NCBI GenBank assembly: GCA_963930655.1
Contig: OZ005600.1
Location: 7,505,501-7,569,500 of the forward strand
From: Myrica gale
Taxonomy: Eukaryota > Streptophyta > Magnoliopsida > Fagales > Myricaceae
Reading direction: 5' to 3'
DNA length: 64,000 nt
Made by a program: the position numbers and the translations under genes. This document shows, piece after piece, positions 11,390 through 22,719 of this stretch (its first letter is position 1; the number at the start of each line of letters is the position of its first letter). The notes beneath the pieces are model-generated. The model was not told the DNA's origin. It worked only from the letters and a program-made list of their open reading frames with translations, and did not search any database.

Positions 11390-11816
11390 CAATTGTTGTA
11401 TCATCCAGAAATCCACGATAAAAATAAACGATCAATTTGTCGAGCCAAAAGAGAAAAAATTGCTCTCAATCATCATACTGCCGTACAACATCTGGGGAAA
11501 ACAATTTGCTTTACAACACAATATCAGTCAGTGGGGATTAACAGCCACTTGGATTGAGTTTTCGTTCGGTATTACCTTACAATAGAATCTTGCAGCCCAT
11601 AACCTTGATGTAAATCAGTAAATTTCAGAAGAATTTTGTTGTTTTGGAGTCACCAGCTCAACTATAATCTTTGGCAACTCATCATCTTTTTCCCCTAATG
11701 GTGTGAAGCCACAAAAAAATTAAATACAAGTAAATGTGGGTGAAGAACTCTGCCCGTTTGAGGTGCCCCAACTAGGTGTTCATTCAGAACAACCGAAAAT
11801 TCTAGCAATAAAAACG
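11390..11816. other. Intergenic between LINE and ABCB28 3' end
   Basis: No coding exon is seen. It should contain the 3' UTR and polyadenylation site of the minus-strand ABC transporter gene that ends at 11817; no decisive signal is visible. Confidence 0.4.
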
Positions 11817-14800
11817 TCACTCGAATGCCAGCCTTTGAGTGCCCACCAATGAAGCATATTGACCCTTCCTAGCTAATAATTCGAAGTGGGTCCCGAGTTC
11901 GGCAATCCTCCCATCAGAACAAAGAGCAATTTGATGGGCATTTTGAACTGTGCTTAACCGATGAGCAATCACCAATGTTGTCCTGCTCTTCATCAGATGG
12001 TTCAGAGCATCCTGGACCAAGCGCTCACTGACTGCATCCAAGGCACTGGTGGCCTGCAGCAAAGGAAATCAGAACATTATACAGTCCAAGATGGGCTAAT
12101 GAAGTCCACAGTGGGAAGAGCTTTCAATGAAAGTATGTACAGATGGCACTATGATAAATCCAGTCTCATTCGTTATGATGATTCGAAAGAAGAAAAACAG
12201 GTGCCCAGAGAACACAAAAAAAGCTTACTTCATCGAGGATTAAGATGGGGGCATTCTTAAGCAGAGCTCTTGCAATAGCTATTCTCTGCAGATCAGAAAC
12301 AGGAAGAATCAAACACCCTCTATCTCTGTCTCTCTGTTTCTCTCTCTCTCTCTCTCTCTCGACTTTAGAACCATACCTGCCTCTGGCCTCCACTCAGTAA
12401 GCCTCCACGCTCACCAACAAGTGTGTCATAACCCTTTTCAGCAAAACAAAAATTCAGAAGCCACAAAACTAGCAAGTGTAAACCATTTGAATATCAGAAG
12501 ACGGGGGGGGGGGAGACCTGCGGGAGTGAAATTATGAATTCATGAGCATTTGCTGCTTTGGCTGCCTTTATCACGTCATCTTTGGACACATTATCATCAG
12601 GAAGCCCATATGCAATGTTTTCTCCAAGAGACACCGAAAAAAGAACAGGTTCCTGCATCACCTTATTTATGAATTTTAAGGAAAGCCAGCACAACAAGTT
12701 ACGAAATAATCACTTTTCCTAGCACTGCTCGGCATGTGCTAGAGCATCAAGCTATTCCAACTCAAAAGGGAAAATCAGTTTGGCAGTGTCAGCACAAACC
12801 TGACCAAAATTAATATTCCCTGATCCTAAACCTAGCCTACCCCAATTTTCATGTCTCACCCTCAAGCTTGTTAGGAAATAAAAACTGGTTCACTCATATA
12901 GACGCTTCTAGATAACTAATGTTAATTGCAGAAATCAGGTACATGGTTTACACCTAGACCAAAATATCGCCACAATATTCAAGGACAAGCTGTATCTCAA
13001 AGTTACCAGAAACAGAGACATGCCTATGTTGACGAGAAACGAGAATGACTCCACAAATATGATAGATATGCTTATAGCAGATGCATGGAGATCCAAGAAA
13101 AGACCTGATTCACTATAGAGACAACCCGTGCCCATTCACTCTTGTCAAATGTTCGAACATCTTCTCCACCAACAGTTATATGGCCTCTGGTTGGCTGCAA
13201 AAGGGATGCATCAGCTGATCCACATGTGTCTTCACCATCCATGACAAGAAAACGAAACAAGCATCCAACAAATTACCCTAAATAAAGTGAACAGAGGAAA
13301 AAAAAACCTCATAGAAACGTGCCAATAGCTGTACTATTGTACTTTTGCCTGCACCGCTTGGGCCCACAAGAGCTGTTATGGTTCCAGATTTTATGGTTAA
13401 ATTCAGACCACTAAGAACTTCCGCATCAGGTCTCAAAGGATAAGAGAAGTGAACATCTGTAGATCAAAACGAGGGCATTCAGCTACACAGCAGAACAAAC
13501 TGTATAAAAAGTTATTGTATGCAAGCAACAAGATTCAGTATACATTCCCGGAATATAGCTGACTAACAAAGGATTTATTGGAAACCTTGTCAGCAAAAAG
13601 AGGGTAAAAGAGGGATATCTAAGAAAAGGCCAGAGATTAGAAAAAGCAGTTAGATATTGCACTTGAATATAGGACATAAAAGAATTTTACTTGCAATGTA
13701 AATTTTTGGTAGACACTACAGACCAGAATAGTAATACCACAACCTTATGACAAGCAGGAACTTGGTGCATCCTTCCATAAAATATACTAGCACTTCTTAT
13801 AAGGATAACATCTAAACATGGGTGTATAAATACTATTGACATAATTCAATCACCAAACAGAAAGCAAATAAGGTAGTCATTGCACCTTAACAAAATGAAT
13901 TTGGAATGATTGATACCTTCAAGACAAACATTGCCAGACCAAGCTAAGCCACACACCTTGCTAGCTGAGTTCAGGGCGGACATATAATGCATATTCCTAG
14001 ATAGGGTTTTCTCATCATAACCGTTGATGAAGAATAACTTATAACTGTCATCATGCAATTCTTTCTGCTGTATTTCTTTTTCTAAACCATATGCAAGTGC
14101 TACATCAATTTCAACCCCAGATAAAACAGAGTTAATTCTCTCAACAGCCGCAAAAGTACCACGAAGATCTCCAAATGTGTTCACTAGCCCTTGAACCTGA
14201 ACGATGCATCATATGAGACAGGACTGAGACGAGACAGAATAGCATGAATATACAAGCAGCACCAAAGAACTCACTGCAAATGTCAATGTGAAAGTATATC
14301 CAATAAAAGAAGCCACGGTTCCAACAGAGAGTTCGCCCTGTAACCAGAAAATCCAAATAATCAGAAAAAGGAAAAACCTTGACTTTTGTACTCGCAGAAT
14401 CACCAATTGATTGAAAAATGAAAATCCAAGCTCTAAAATAGAGTAAAAGTAAGTGGAAAAGCATGAACAAGATCGCAAAAATGTTTGGAAGTTAGTGAAC
14501 AAGCGTGAAACAATTCTTTAGAAAAATAAGAAGGCGGCATGAAAAAAAAATAGCAATGACCAAGATTAGAGCCCTCAAAGTTAGCGATAGGCAAAAGTGA
14601 CACTAAGGTCATGTTTGCAAACCAAAATTTTGGCCAAAATTTCCCTCCATTCCAAAATGTTGATTTGCAAAAACAACTAACTCAAAATAATCTCTTTCTC
14701 CCCCATCAAGTCATCTTTTTTCATCACAACATTAAAAAAAATCACTCAAATCATCTCTATTCTCACGTTTGCACCAACTCCCCTAAAATTATACTTTTTC

Positions 14801-17800
14801 ACTACTTTCTCTCAACATCCAATAAAACTGTAATCCACTTCAACTTTTACAGCATTCCCAACATTTTCATAAAATTTTGGTTTGCGAACTTGGCCTAAGT
14901 GTTGAACATACCTCAAAGTATCTAGGAACACGGGAACTACCATGCAGGGAAACCACGAGATAAAAGGACCATGAGAGCTCAAATAGAGAAACCATATTTC
15001 TTTATCCTTCAGAAATTGAGAGACAAAAATAAGGTATATGTATTGATGGAGATTGAAGACATCAAATTCTTTTCCTAGTTGGAGTTCTTTTGGGACATCA
15101 TTCATAGCAGAAAACATTCAATGAATAAGCTAAGAGGATTCTAAATGCAAGAAATGTGACTTCCTGGAAATCTAGACAAAAAATAGAAACAACCAGAGTA
15201 AATACAAGGATGCACCATGGTGGAGGCATTCTAAATTTAAGTTTGTCATAAGCAAGGAGTGCTCACCGCTTTCACTTTGCTTCCTCCAAGACAATATAAG
15301 GCTATGAGAGAAACATATACAGCAATTCTTGTCAAAGATTCATTTACTGATTTAAAAGCCCCAATCTTTATGCCACTAGCCTGGTAAGCAAGAACCTGCC
15401 AAGCTCCATAAAATAAATGATAAGCACAATGGAGAAGCTTTCATATCTTGTGAGCACAGGTACTACTGCCTGAATTATCTTACCTGGCTACCAAACATTG
15501 ACATTTGACGCTTTTCACCACCAAAGGATCTGACCTGTAATAATTTTAACTCAATGGGAAATCCAAGCTTTCACATCTGCATCATGCGCAGACGTGAAAA
15601 AAAAAATGTAGCAGAGCATTCTATTGAGAACTCACAGTACGGATAGCAGAAAATGTTTCTGTCACACAATCCGACATGGATGCCTGGGCCAGCCCATGAG
15701 CTTTAAAAACAGGCACTGTTGATCTCTTGTACACAGCTTGAGAAAGTAATAATTCATGAGCAGAAGGTAAGGAAACAGGAAGCAAGCAATAATAAGCATT
15801 TCCAAATTAGAACATTCTGAGAATGAGGGAACCACATCCACAAGCAGAGGGGAGAAGGAAAAAAGAAAGGAGAATCAATCGCCATTAAAAAATAGACTTA
15901 AATGGTGCTAAAAGCCTTAAAGATAAAGGATGAAAAATAAAGCAAGAGCTTATGTTATTACTGATGGTAACATGTCATAACTACAGCAAAAAGAGCACCA
16001 CCATTGTGTAGAAAGATAAGCTGATCCAAGCCAACTTACAATATTGACACCCCACAGGTAAATACAGAGCTTTGTTAATGATAAAACCTTAATAGAGATG
16101 ATCCACCTCTACTCTCAAGCAAAAAAAAACACATATCAATAGGTTACTCAACATGTACAGGCAACTTAATACAGTGATCCAAAATCTCTGAAGAGATTTT
16201 CTTGGGGGAATTGGAAACAGAGTAAGAGAGAGAGAGGGGGGGAGGCTATCATGCTTATCGGTAATTATAGATAACATAACTTCTAACATAGAGCAAAGTA
16301 CACTGGCAAACTACGTCAAAGATAAATAAATACTTACCAACAATAACAGACACAGTAAGCATGAGCAGGCCCAGAATAGGAGCAAGTTGAGGGGACAAAG
16401 CAAATAGTATACATATTGTGCCTGTGACCTACACGAAGAATAATACCAAAAGATATGGTGACACTTCATGAAGATGGGTAATAAACTGCAAACATAAATA
16501 CAGAGAGGAAATTATCTGGAAAAAAATCTGATGATAAGGAGCAGAACTGCTTATTGGAGAGCAGTAATTAGCCTCATAATGGCATTCTGAAACAGCAATC
16601 ATATTCTAGCTCTATTAAATCAGAGAATAGGGATATCTATGCCACTTTTGAATCATAAATAATCATACACTTGCTTAAATGCAGACAACATAAAGCTCAC
16701 TTGTACATGGTGTAGAATTGCTTGCCTCAGAAAGTGCCCTGAATCCACGATCCCTTGAAATATTCTCACTAATAATATCTTTGAGAGAACCCAAATCAGA
16801 TGTTAGCAAACCAGTAAGTTCACCAACCTACACAGAGCAAAACCCAAGTTAATCCAGTAAAAAGTAACTGATGTGATAATTTACCGTGTAAATTAGGTGA
16901 AATAACTGATGGAAATGAAAAGCACAAGCAATGTAAATCTGTGTATATTAATATGGGGATTGTATAAACATGCCTTGTATCCGTCAAAAAACTCCACCTG
17001 TAGATAAAGGAACAGAAAAACATTGGAAGAGTGAGTTTTTTTGCATGCAAAATTTGAAAACAAACCAAAAGCTAATAAATACATAAGTTAACACAGGTTG
17101 CTTAAAAAAGAATCCTTAACAAGGCCAACATTAGATTTTAAACCAAGGAATAAGAGATTATCAGACAATAACCTTTATTTAGATCAAAATAGCTGAATGT
17201 TCACGATGGTATGCCACAGCTCTTGTGTGCTCTCAGACATGGCAACATCCAACGTGCATGTGATGTAAATACCAATGCATAACAGCCAACGCATGACATG
17301 TTTTAAGTTATGTGCAACACTTGCACAACACTTGCACAATATCATGAGGTGACAGTTTAGATATGCATTACCAAAAAGCAAAGAAGTCTTAATATTGAAT
17401 ACTACTAGGCACAACTTCTTCAGGGTCAACACTCCGGGCAGTAGATAAATAATATGACAAATATACTTTGTGGACCTTTCAGGTGGATTTCGTTTTATTC
17501 TTCCCATAAACTTCAACAAATCATCGTCATGTTCAGTCACATATTGTTTGAAACACAACAATGAAGTGACTATTAAAAACAAAACATTCTAAAAGTCTTC
17601 CAATGTTCTGAGCTAACAAAACCCAATAGCAGATTCTCAAACGCAACCTCTCAAGTCCTATATTTGCCTGTATGATTTATGCAATGGATCACGTGTGAAC
17701 CATCCTACGGATGTAGAACAGAATGTGGCCTTAAGTAGGTCATGGTTGAAACAAAAGGTTTCACGAGGCCAACCTTATCAATTGGTAATAAGGTTGGAAA

Positions 17801-19262
17801 TTTAAGCTAGTAGCATTTCCTGATATCTCCACATCATAGCCAAAAAGTAAAAAGTAAAATCATTGGAGTACGAAATAAGTTTTGTACTTTTAAGTAGTTT
17901 TAGTCCTGCATTTGCAAGGAACAGCAATTTCCAAAGAAGGAAAATCTAGGATTGTGAACTTCACCTTCTCAAAATCACTTGGAAATCTGTTAGTTTTCAT
18001 GAAGCAGAAGAGTTGAAGCAGTATACAGCAGTAGTATTCGTGAAGCCCTAACCCTAGAAAAAGGGAGGGGGGAGTGAAATTGGAAACTTTAGTTTTACCT
18101 TCTGAATCAACACCCTTCTGAAAATCTGGGCTCTGAGCGTTGACATAACTTTCTCCCATACAGTGTTCAAGTTTGTAACAAAAATGACTGTTAGAACTGG
18201 TTCCAGAGCGTACAAGACTCCGAGCTTACAGAGAAGCCTCCACAAGGGCTCTGGTCTAGCACCAATAAGTACTTCAAAGAATTTACCTAGAAAAATAATC
18301 AAATGACACAACTTAATTGCCAACTCTGTTGTAGCTGGTTTACGAGATTGTACACAACAATGTAAATACAACCTAAATGTAGTCGTACCTATCGGAACCA
18401 ATGCCTAGCCCCTTACTAGGTGCTACTGAGTTCGTAATAAAGAAACTTCTGTTGCCAACAGGCAACAAATTATAAATTTTGAATACCAATAAAGCAAAAT
18501 CCTTGATTTCCATAATATTAAATAACCACTTTTTAATTCTAGTTGAGTTTGGGCCTTATCTTCTCTTTTTGACCTTTTCATGGTTCTAGACCAAAACAAG
18601 TACTTACAAAACTCAATTTCAGTTCTACACTCGGTGTTCTCGCCAACCAAACAGGGCATAAAACGTCTAATACTATCTCAAGATTTCTTGCTGTTTCAAA
18701 ATTTAGTTATTTCTCCCCAACCACCATCTCCAATTATTTGTTTTCCTTCACTTCATTTGACTCCGAAGAAATCACAAACCAAAATTTCGGTGTGTTTGTC
18801 TTTTCTCTTCCTTTCCCTCTAAACAGGCAGTGGACTAAGAGTCGAGATGAAAGTCCGCATTTCCGTACCAGAATATAAGGGCATTGAGAGAGTACAAGTG
18901 GTGCAACCGATGAGAGCCAAAGCCGAAACAGCGAGCCTCAGCTTGTGTTCGGCCAAGAGAGTCAAAAGTAGCCCCCAGTTTATGGCGCTCGGCGGCCGAA
19001 GCTTCTCTGTCCGATGATCCGACCCATCGATCCTCTGGTCGGGCTCGATTGCGGTTGGGTCCGACGGGGGCCCGGACACGTTAGCGAAGGAGATTGTGTT
19101 CCTGGTATTAGGTGGTACAGTTATTTTGAGCGGAAATGGCCGGAACGGGTATGATTGGAAGGGAAGGGGAAGAGTAGTTAAAGAGAGTCCAGGTTTGCGT
19201 GTGCTGACGCGAGTTGAAGTGCAAGTGGGAGTGAGAGAGAGGGAGAGAGCCGCAGAGGCCAT
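11817..19262 (-). CDS. ABCB28: Plastid half-size ABC transporter, ABCB28-like
   Basis: Sixteen minus-strand exons: 19262-18869, 18286-18099, 16997-16974, 16827-16726, 16428-16338, 15736-15636, 15534-15484, 15395-15267, 14337-14275, 14196-13917, 13456-13308, 13194-13105, 12652-12518, 12433-12377, 12285-12229 and 12053-11817. They total 2,148 nt, or 715 residues, matching the family length. The N-terminus is Ser/Thr/Arg-rich and lacks acidic residues, as in a chloroplast transit peptide. A six-helix transmembrane domain (about 105-390) precedes one nucleotide-binding domain with Walker [10 protein letters not shown] (506-514), signature LSGGQ, Walker B ILILDE and the switch His in IAHRLS. As a half transporter it should work as a dimer in an organelle membrane; the substrate is not known. 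Exon 3 is only 24 nt, and the introns after exons 3 and 4 appear to start with GC. ABCB26/TAP-like paralogues are the alternative identity. All motifs are intact. Confidence 0.92.
12338..12360. repeat. (CT)n tract in ABCB28 intron 14
   Basis: About 11 CT units on the plus strand, an AG run on the coding strand, in the short intron between exons 14 and 15. It lies about 17 bases downstream of the donor of exon 14. Confidence 0.85.
14604..14898. mobile_element. Tourist-like MITE in ABCB28 intron 8
   Basis: The 289-bp core at 14607-14895 is flanked by TAA on both sides. The left end GGTCATGTTTGCAAACC matches the reverse complement of the right end, GGCCAAGTTCGCAAACC, with the similarity continuing into CAAAATTTT. 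It has no coding capacity and is well away from both flanking exons. Confidence 0.8.
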
Positions 19263-19624
19263 GGATAGTTCGAGAGATAATCGAGATTCGAGAGGGAGAG
19301 AAGTGAGAACAGTCAGGTACCGTAGGAGGATGTTCTGCTGTTCTGGATTTTCGGATTGGTCGTGTCATCTTCACGCGCTATAATGCGAAACACAAACATC
19401 TTTCATCTTTGTGTTTTTTGGCAAGAAGAAAAAAAAAATACAAACTTGAGGTAGAACCGTAGAAAGCTCGGAAAATACAGAGAGAAACACATACGCCCAT
19501 TCTGTATTTCGGGTGCAAGTGGTATTTTTTTTAACTTATCCAATTGGATTGCATTTTTATTCTAAAACTGCACTGACTCAAAGGCAAGGCAGCTTTAACG
19601 CTCGCAGAGGTCCAAAAACATAAC
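19263..19624. promoter_or_regulatory. Probable promoter/5' UTR of ABCB28
   Basis: Sequence just upstream (in gene orientation) of the ABCB28 start. It is GA-rich over about 100 bases near the ATG, as in a transcribed leader. No TATA box or known element stands out. Confidence 0.35.
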
Positions 19625-20004
19625 TAACGGGTTTGTAAAAATATTTTATAATATAATAGGATTCAATAAATTATAAAATTCATATTTAAAAATTCATACA
19701 AAAATATTAATATTTTTTACACAATCTTCAATAATTTTTCACATAAATTAGAATATAATTTTTTTAAAAAAATTGCAACAAATATTATCTCTTCATACTT
19801 TTTTATTTAACTTCAATACTTTTTTATTAAACAATTACATCAGTTCATCTCTCTCTACAACTTTTTACAATCTCCAACAAAATTAAATATCTTAAAAAAA
19901 ATTCACCAATTTTTACAAAAAAAAACCTATAAAACTTCAATCTACATAAATATTCACAATTCTATCAAAATCTTAAAAATCTTTACAAAACAAACATCCC
20001 CTAA
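19625..20004. mobile_element. MITE-like element abutting a second one
   Basis: AT-rich core at 19628-20001 flanked by TAA (19625-19627 and 20002-20004). The left end CGGGTTTGTAAAAATATTTT resembles the reverse complement of the right end (GGGGATGTTTGTTTTGTAAAG), imperfectly. The interior shares short words with the MITE family at 21391 in reverse orientation. The right TAA is also the left flank of the next element. Confidence 0.6.
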
Positions 20005-20934
20005 GGGTCCATTTGTTTGTAAAACAATTTATGACATTTGTTTTCCTTGTTTTCAGGTATTTGGTAAGCACCTGAAAATGAGATCAAATTAAAAAGTTTT
20101 CAAATTAACTGTAAAAAATCTATTATTTTTCAGAAAACAAATTTTGTAAACCAAAATTTTTTAGAAACATTATAGTACACCTAATATCTATGAGCAAAAA
20201 TCAGTGAGTCTCCCTCAAGTTTCAAAATATTTTATTCTTCTTCATATGTTTTAAAAAGCAATGGGTTCTTGCATTCCGTTTGATTTGACAGTTAAATCAC
20301 ATGTAAAATGATCGAAATGCCCCTCTAAGTTAAAATTAATAAAATTTTATTGAAAAATAAAAAATGATATATAAATAAAAAGTAATATTTTTTAATTAAA
20401 ATTGAATTCAAAGGTTGTATATGATAATTTTATATTATTTTCTTTCCAAACATGTGGGCATTCTCCCTTTGTTGGTTAACAGCAATTGAATTGCATGACC
20501 AATTTATCTCAAAAGTGTACCTCAATGACATTCACGTCGAAATTAGTACCTTAAAGACAAAAATATCAAAAATTTGAGAAAAATTTAATGACAGAGGGTA
20601 GCCTACGATGGACTATTAGAATATATCTAAAATCTGCATAAGCATCATTCTGTCTGTTGGCTAACGACTCTATATTTGTCTAAAAAAATTATCTCAGAAC
20701 TCGACGGTTGAAATCGATACTTGAGGGACTAAAATGTCAAAAATATAGATACTTGTATTATAATTAAGTTAATTTTTTTATGTAAATAAGTAAATCATTA
20801 AGCATATCAAACATAAAAAAAAATATTTTAAAATAATAACCAAACATGAAAAGGAATTTTTTTTTTTGAAAACATTTCAATGAAAAATATTTTACATAAA
20901 ATAATAGTTTTACAAGCAAACAAACAAATCATAA
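20002..20934. mobile_element. Non-autonomous TIR element of about 927 bp
   Basis: Core 20005-20931 between TAA (20002-20004) and TAA (20932-20934). The left end GGGTCCATTTGTTTGTAAAAC pairs, with a 4-base gap, with the reverse complement of the right end (TTTGTTTGTTTGCTTGTAAAAC). The left terminus is very like that of the 45317 element (GGGTCCGTTTGTTTTGC). There is no open frame of note. Confidence 0.55.
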
Positions 20935-21387
20935 TGTATACTTTATTGTAAACAAATATAAAAGAAAAAAAGAGGCGAGTGTAATAAAAAAAAGTAACGT
21001 ATTTGTCGTATAGTTGTGGGGGGTTTTAAGTGAAACAACTAGAGTAACATGCGATGTAATATAGATATGTGAAATAATTTGAGACAATACACCAAACCAG
21101 AGATACATGTGACATTGTTAGAAGCTTAAAAGAAGAAGAAGAAGAATGTATAATCTTGTATTTAATATAAAACCTTAAATCTCTGCCAATTGTAAATTAA
21201 ATTCCCCTAATAATTAAAAACCAAGACCCAGGGGAAAAAGAAAGCTACTGTCAAGTGTTAAATGTCTTCAACAAAAAAAACTTTGTTTATGTTTGCTTTC
21301 TCTTCTCTTCTTTTGTGTTTTTAAAATCCTAACACTTTGATTCTACCAAGTCCCATCTTATTTTTCATATTTTAAAATTGCATAGAC

Positions 21388-21597
21388 TTAGGTTGTGTTT
21401 GTGTTGAAAAATTTTTGGTGTTGGATTTTGTGTTGGTATTGAGTTTAGTGAAAAAGTGAAGAGAGAGGTAATTTTTTATATTTTTTATATTTGTTGTAAT
21501 TTTTTATATTTTTTTATGGGAGAGAGAGATTATATTGTAGTATTTTATTATAAGTTGGTAAAAATATTGTGATATTTTTGGCGCAAACGCACCCTTA
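21388..21597. mobile_element. Tourist-like MITE, family A copy 1
   Basis: The 204-bp core at 21391-21594 is flanked by TTA on both sides. The left end GGTTGTGTTTGTG matches the reverse complement of the right end (GGGTGCGTTTGCG). It is closely similar to 31327-31523. Confidence 0.82.
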
Positions 21598-22719
21598 GTT
21601 GATAGATATCACGGACGAAATACAATGAATTATAGCCACTCCAAGTTGCTTAATCATATTATCAAATTTAAATAAATATAATAGACGAATGAATGATCTA
21701 ATATATTACAGATGAGTTGTTTATAAGTGAAATATCTCAAACATTATAATTTAGAGTATAAAATCTATAGTAATTCTCATGTAGAAAGTGTATTTTATTC
21801 TTAAGAATAAATTGTGCGTCGTGTTAGATGTGCTTAATACTTATCATCCACTTAACAGGGTGCATGTCGTACAAAGGAGGAATTTCGGTATCGACATGGT
21901 TATATTATACGTTCTTAATTTCAAGTTAATCAGCTAATGGCAACACAAAGTAAAATGTCACGAGAAATAATCCAGAATGACGGTAATGAATTACGTACGT
22001 ATGTGAAGTTGAAGTACTACTTCGTCGCTGATGATCGATAGATATTGCGGCGAACAACGGGTGAGGTAAATGAAAAGAGTCCCGCTTCGCAGGATCTCAC
22101 GGACCACGGTGACTCCTATCAGGACGTGGATAGGGAAAGTTTTATATCTTTTGACTCTTTGTTTGGCTTGATAAACTTTTTGTCCGAAAATACTTTACGG
22201 TAGCGCTGCAGGTTACAAGCGCCTTACAGAAAGATTATGCATTTCCAAACAGTCGCTGTCAAGGCCGTTGGAATTGGCGAATTGCTACCGTAGAACATCT
22301 TTTAAAAGGTAATAACCTCGCGGAGAATTCCAGAACGCAAACGACGACGGTTTCCTCGAATGGGAAAAGACGAAGAAGGGTCATGATAGTAAAATCGTAA
22401 CAGCATCTGCGCTTTCACGTGTCCCCTCGTGAATCACTTTTGGGATCAGCTCCTCACGAGTTTCTGGTCACTGCTACATCTCTCCCACGACTCACTCCCA
22501 AACACCCAAAGCTTGCCCATCCGCGCCGGCTCACTCCGTGCTACGTCGATTCGGTCACCAACCAGCCACCTCCAAGTTCAAAACCCCCTTCCCCTCAACC
22601 TCTCCGATTCCATGGAGCACAAACAGTTACATCGGCACTGCGACCCTCATCACTCGCTGTTGATTCTTTAGAGATCTCCAAAACCTCTCTCTGTTGACTT
22701 TCTATTTTCCACGCATCGG
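21598..22719. other. Intergenic upstream of the Per1-like gene
   Basis: The left part is AT-rich. From about 22050 the GC content rises, and 22400-22719 is CT/CCA-rich, which fits the promoter and 5' UTR of the gene whose ATG is at 22720. Short frames at 22419-22697 are not supported by any family resemblance. Confidence 0.4.

Noticed and set aside
22419..22697. A 92-residue frame upstream of the Per1-like gene
   Set aside because: CT/CCA-rich leader composition, no homology, ends just before the real start.
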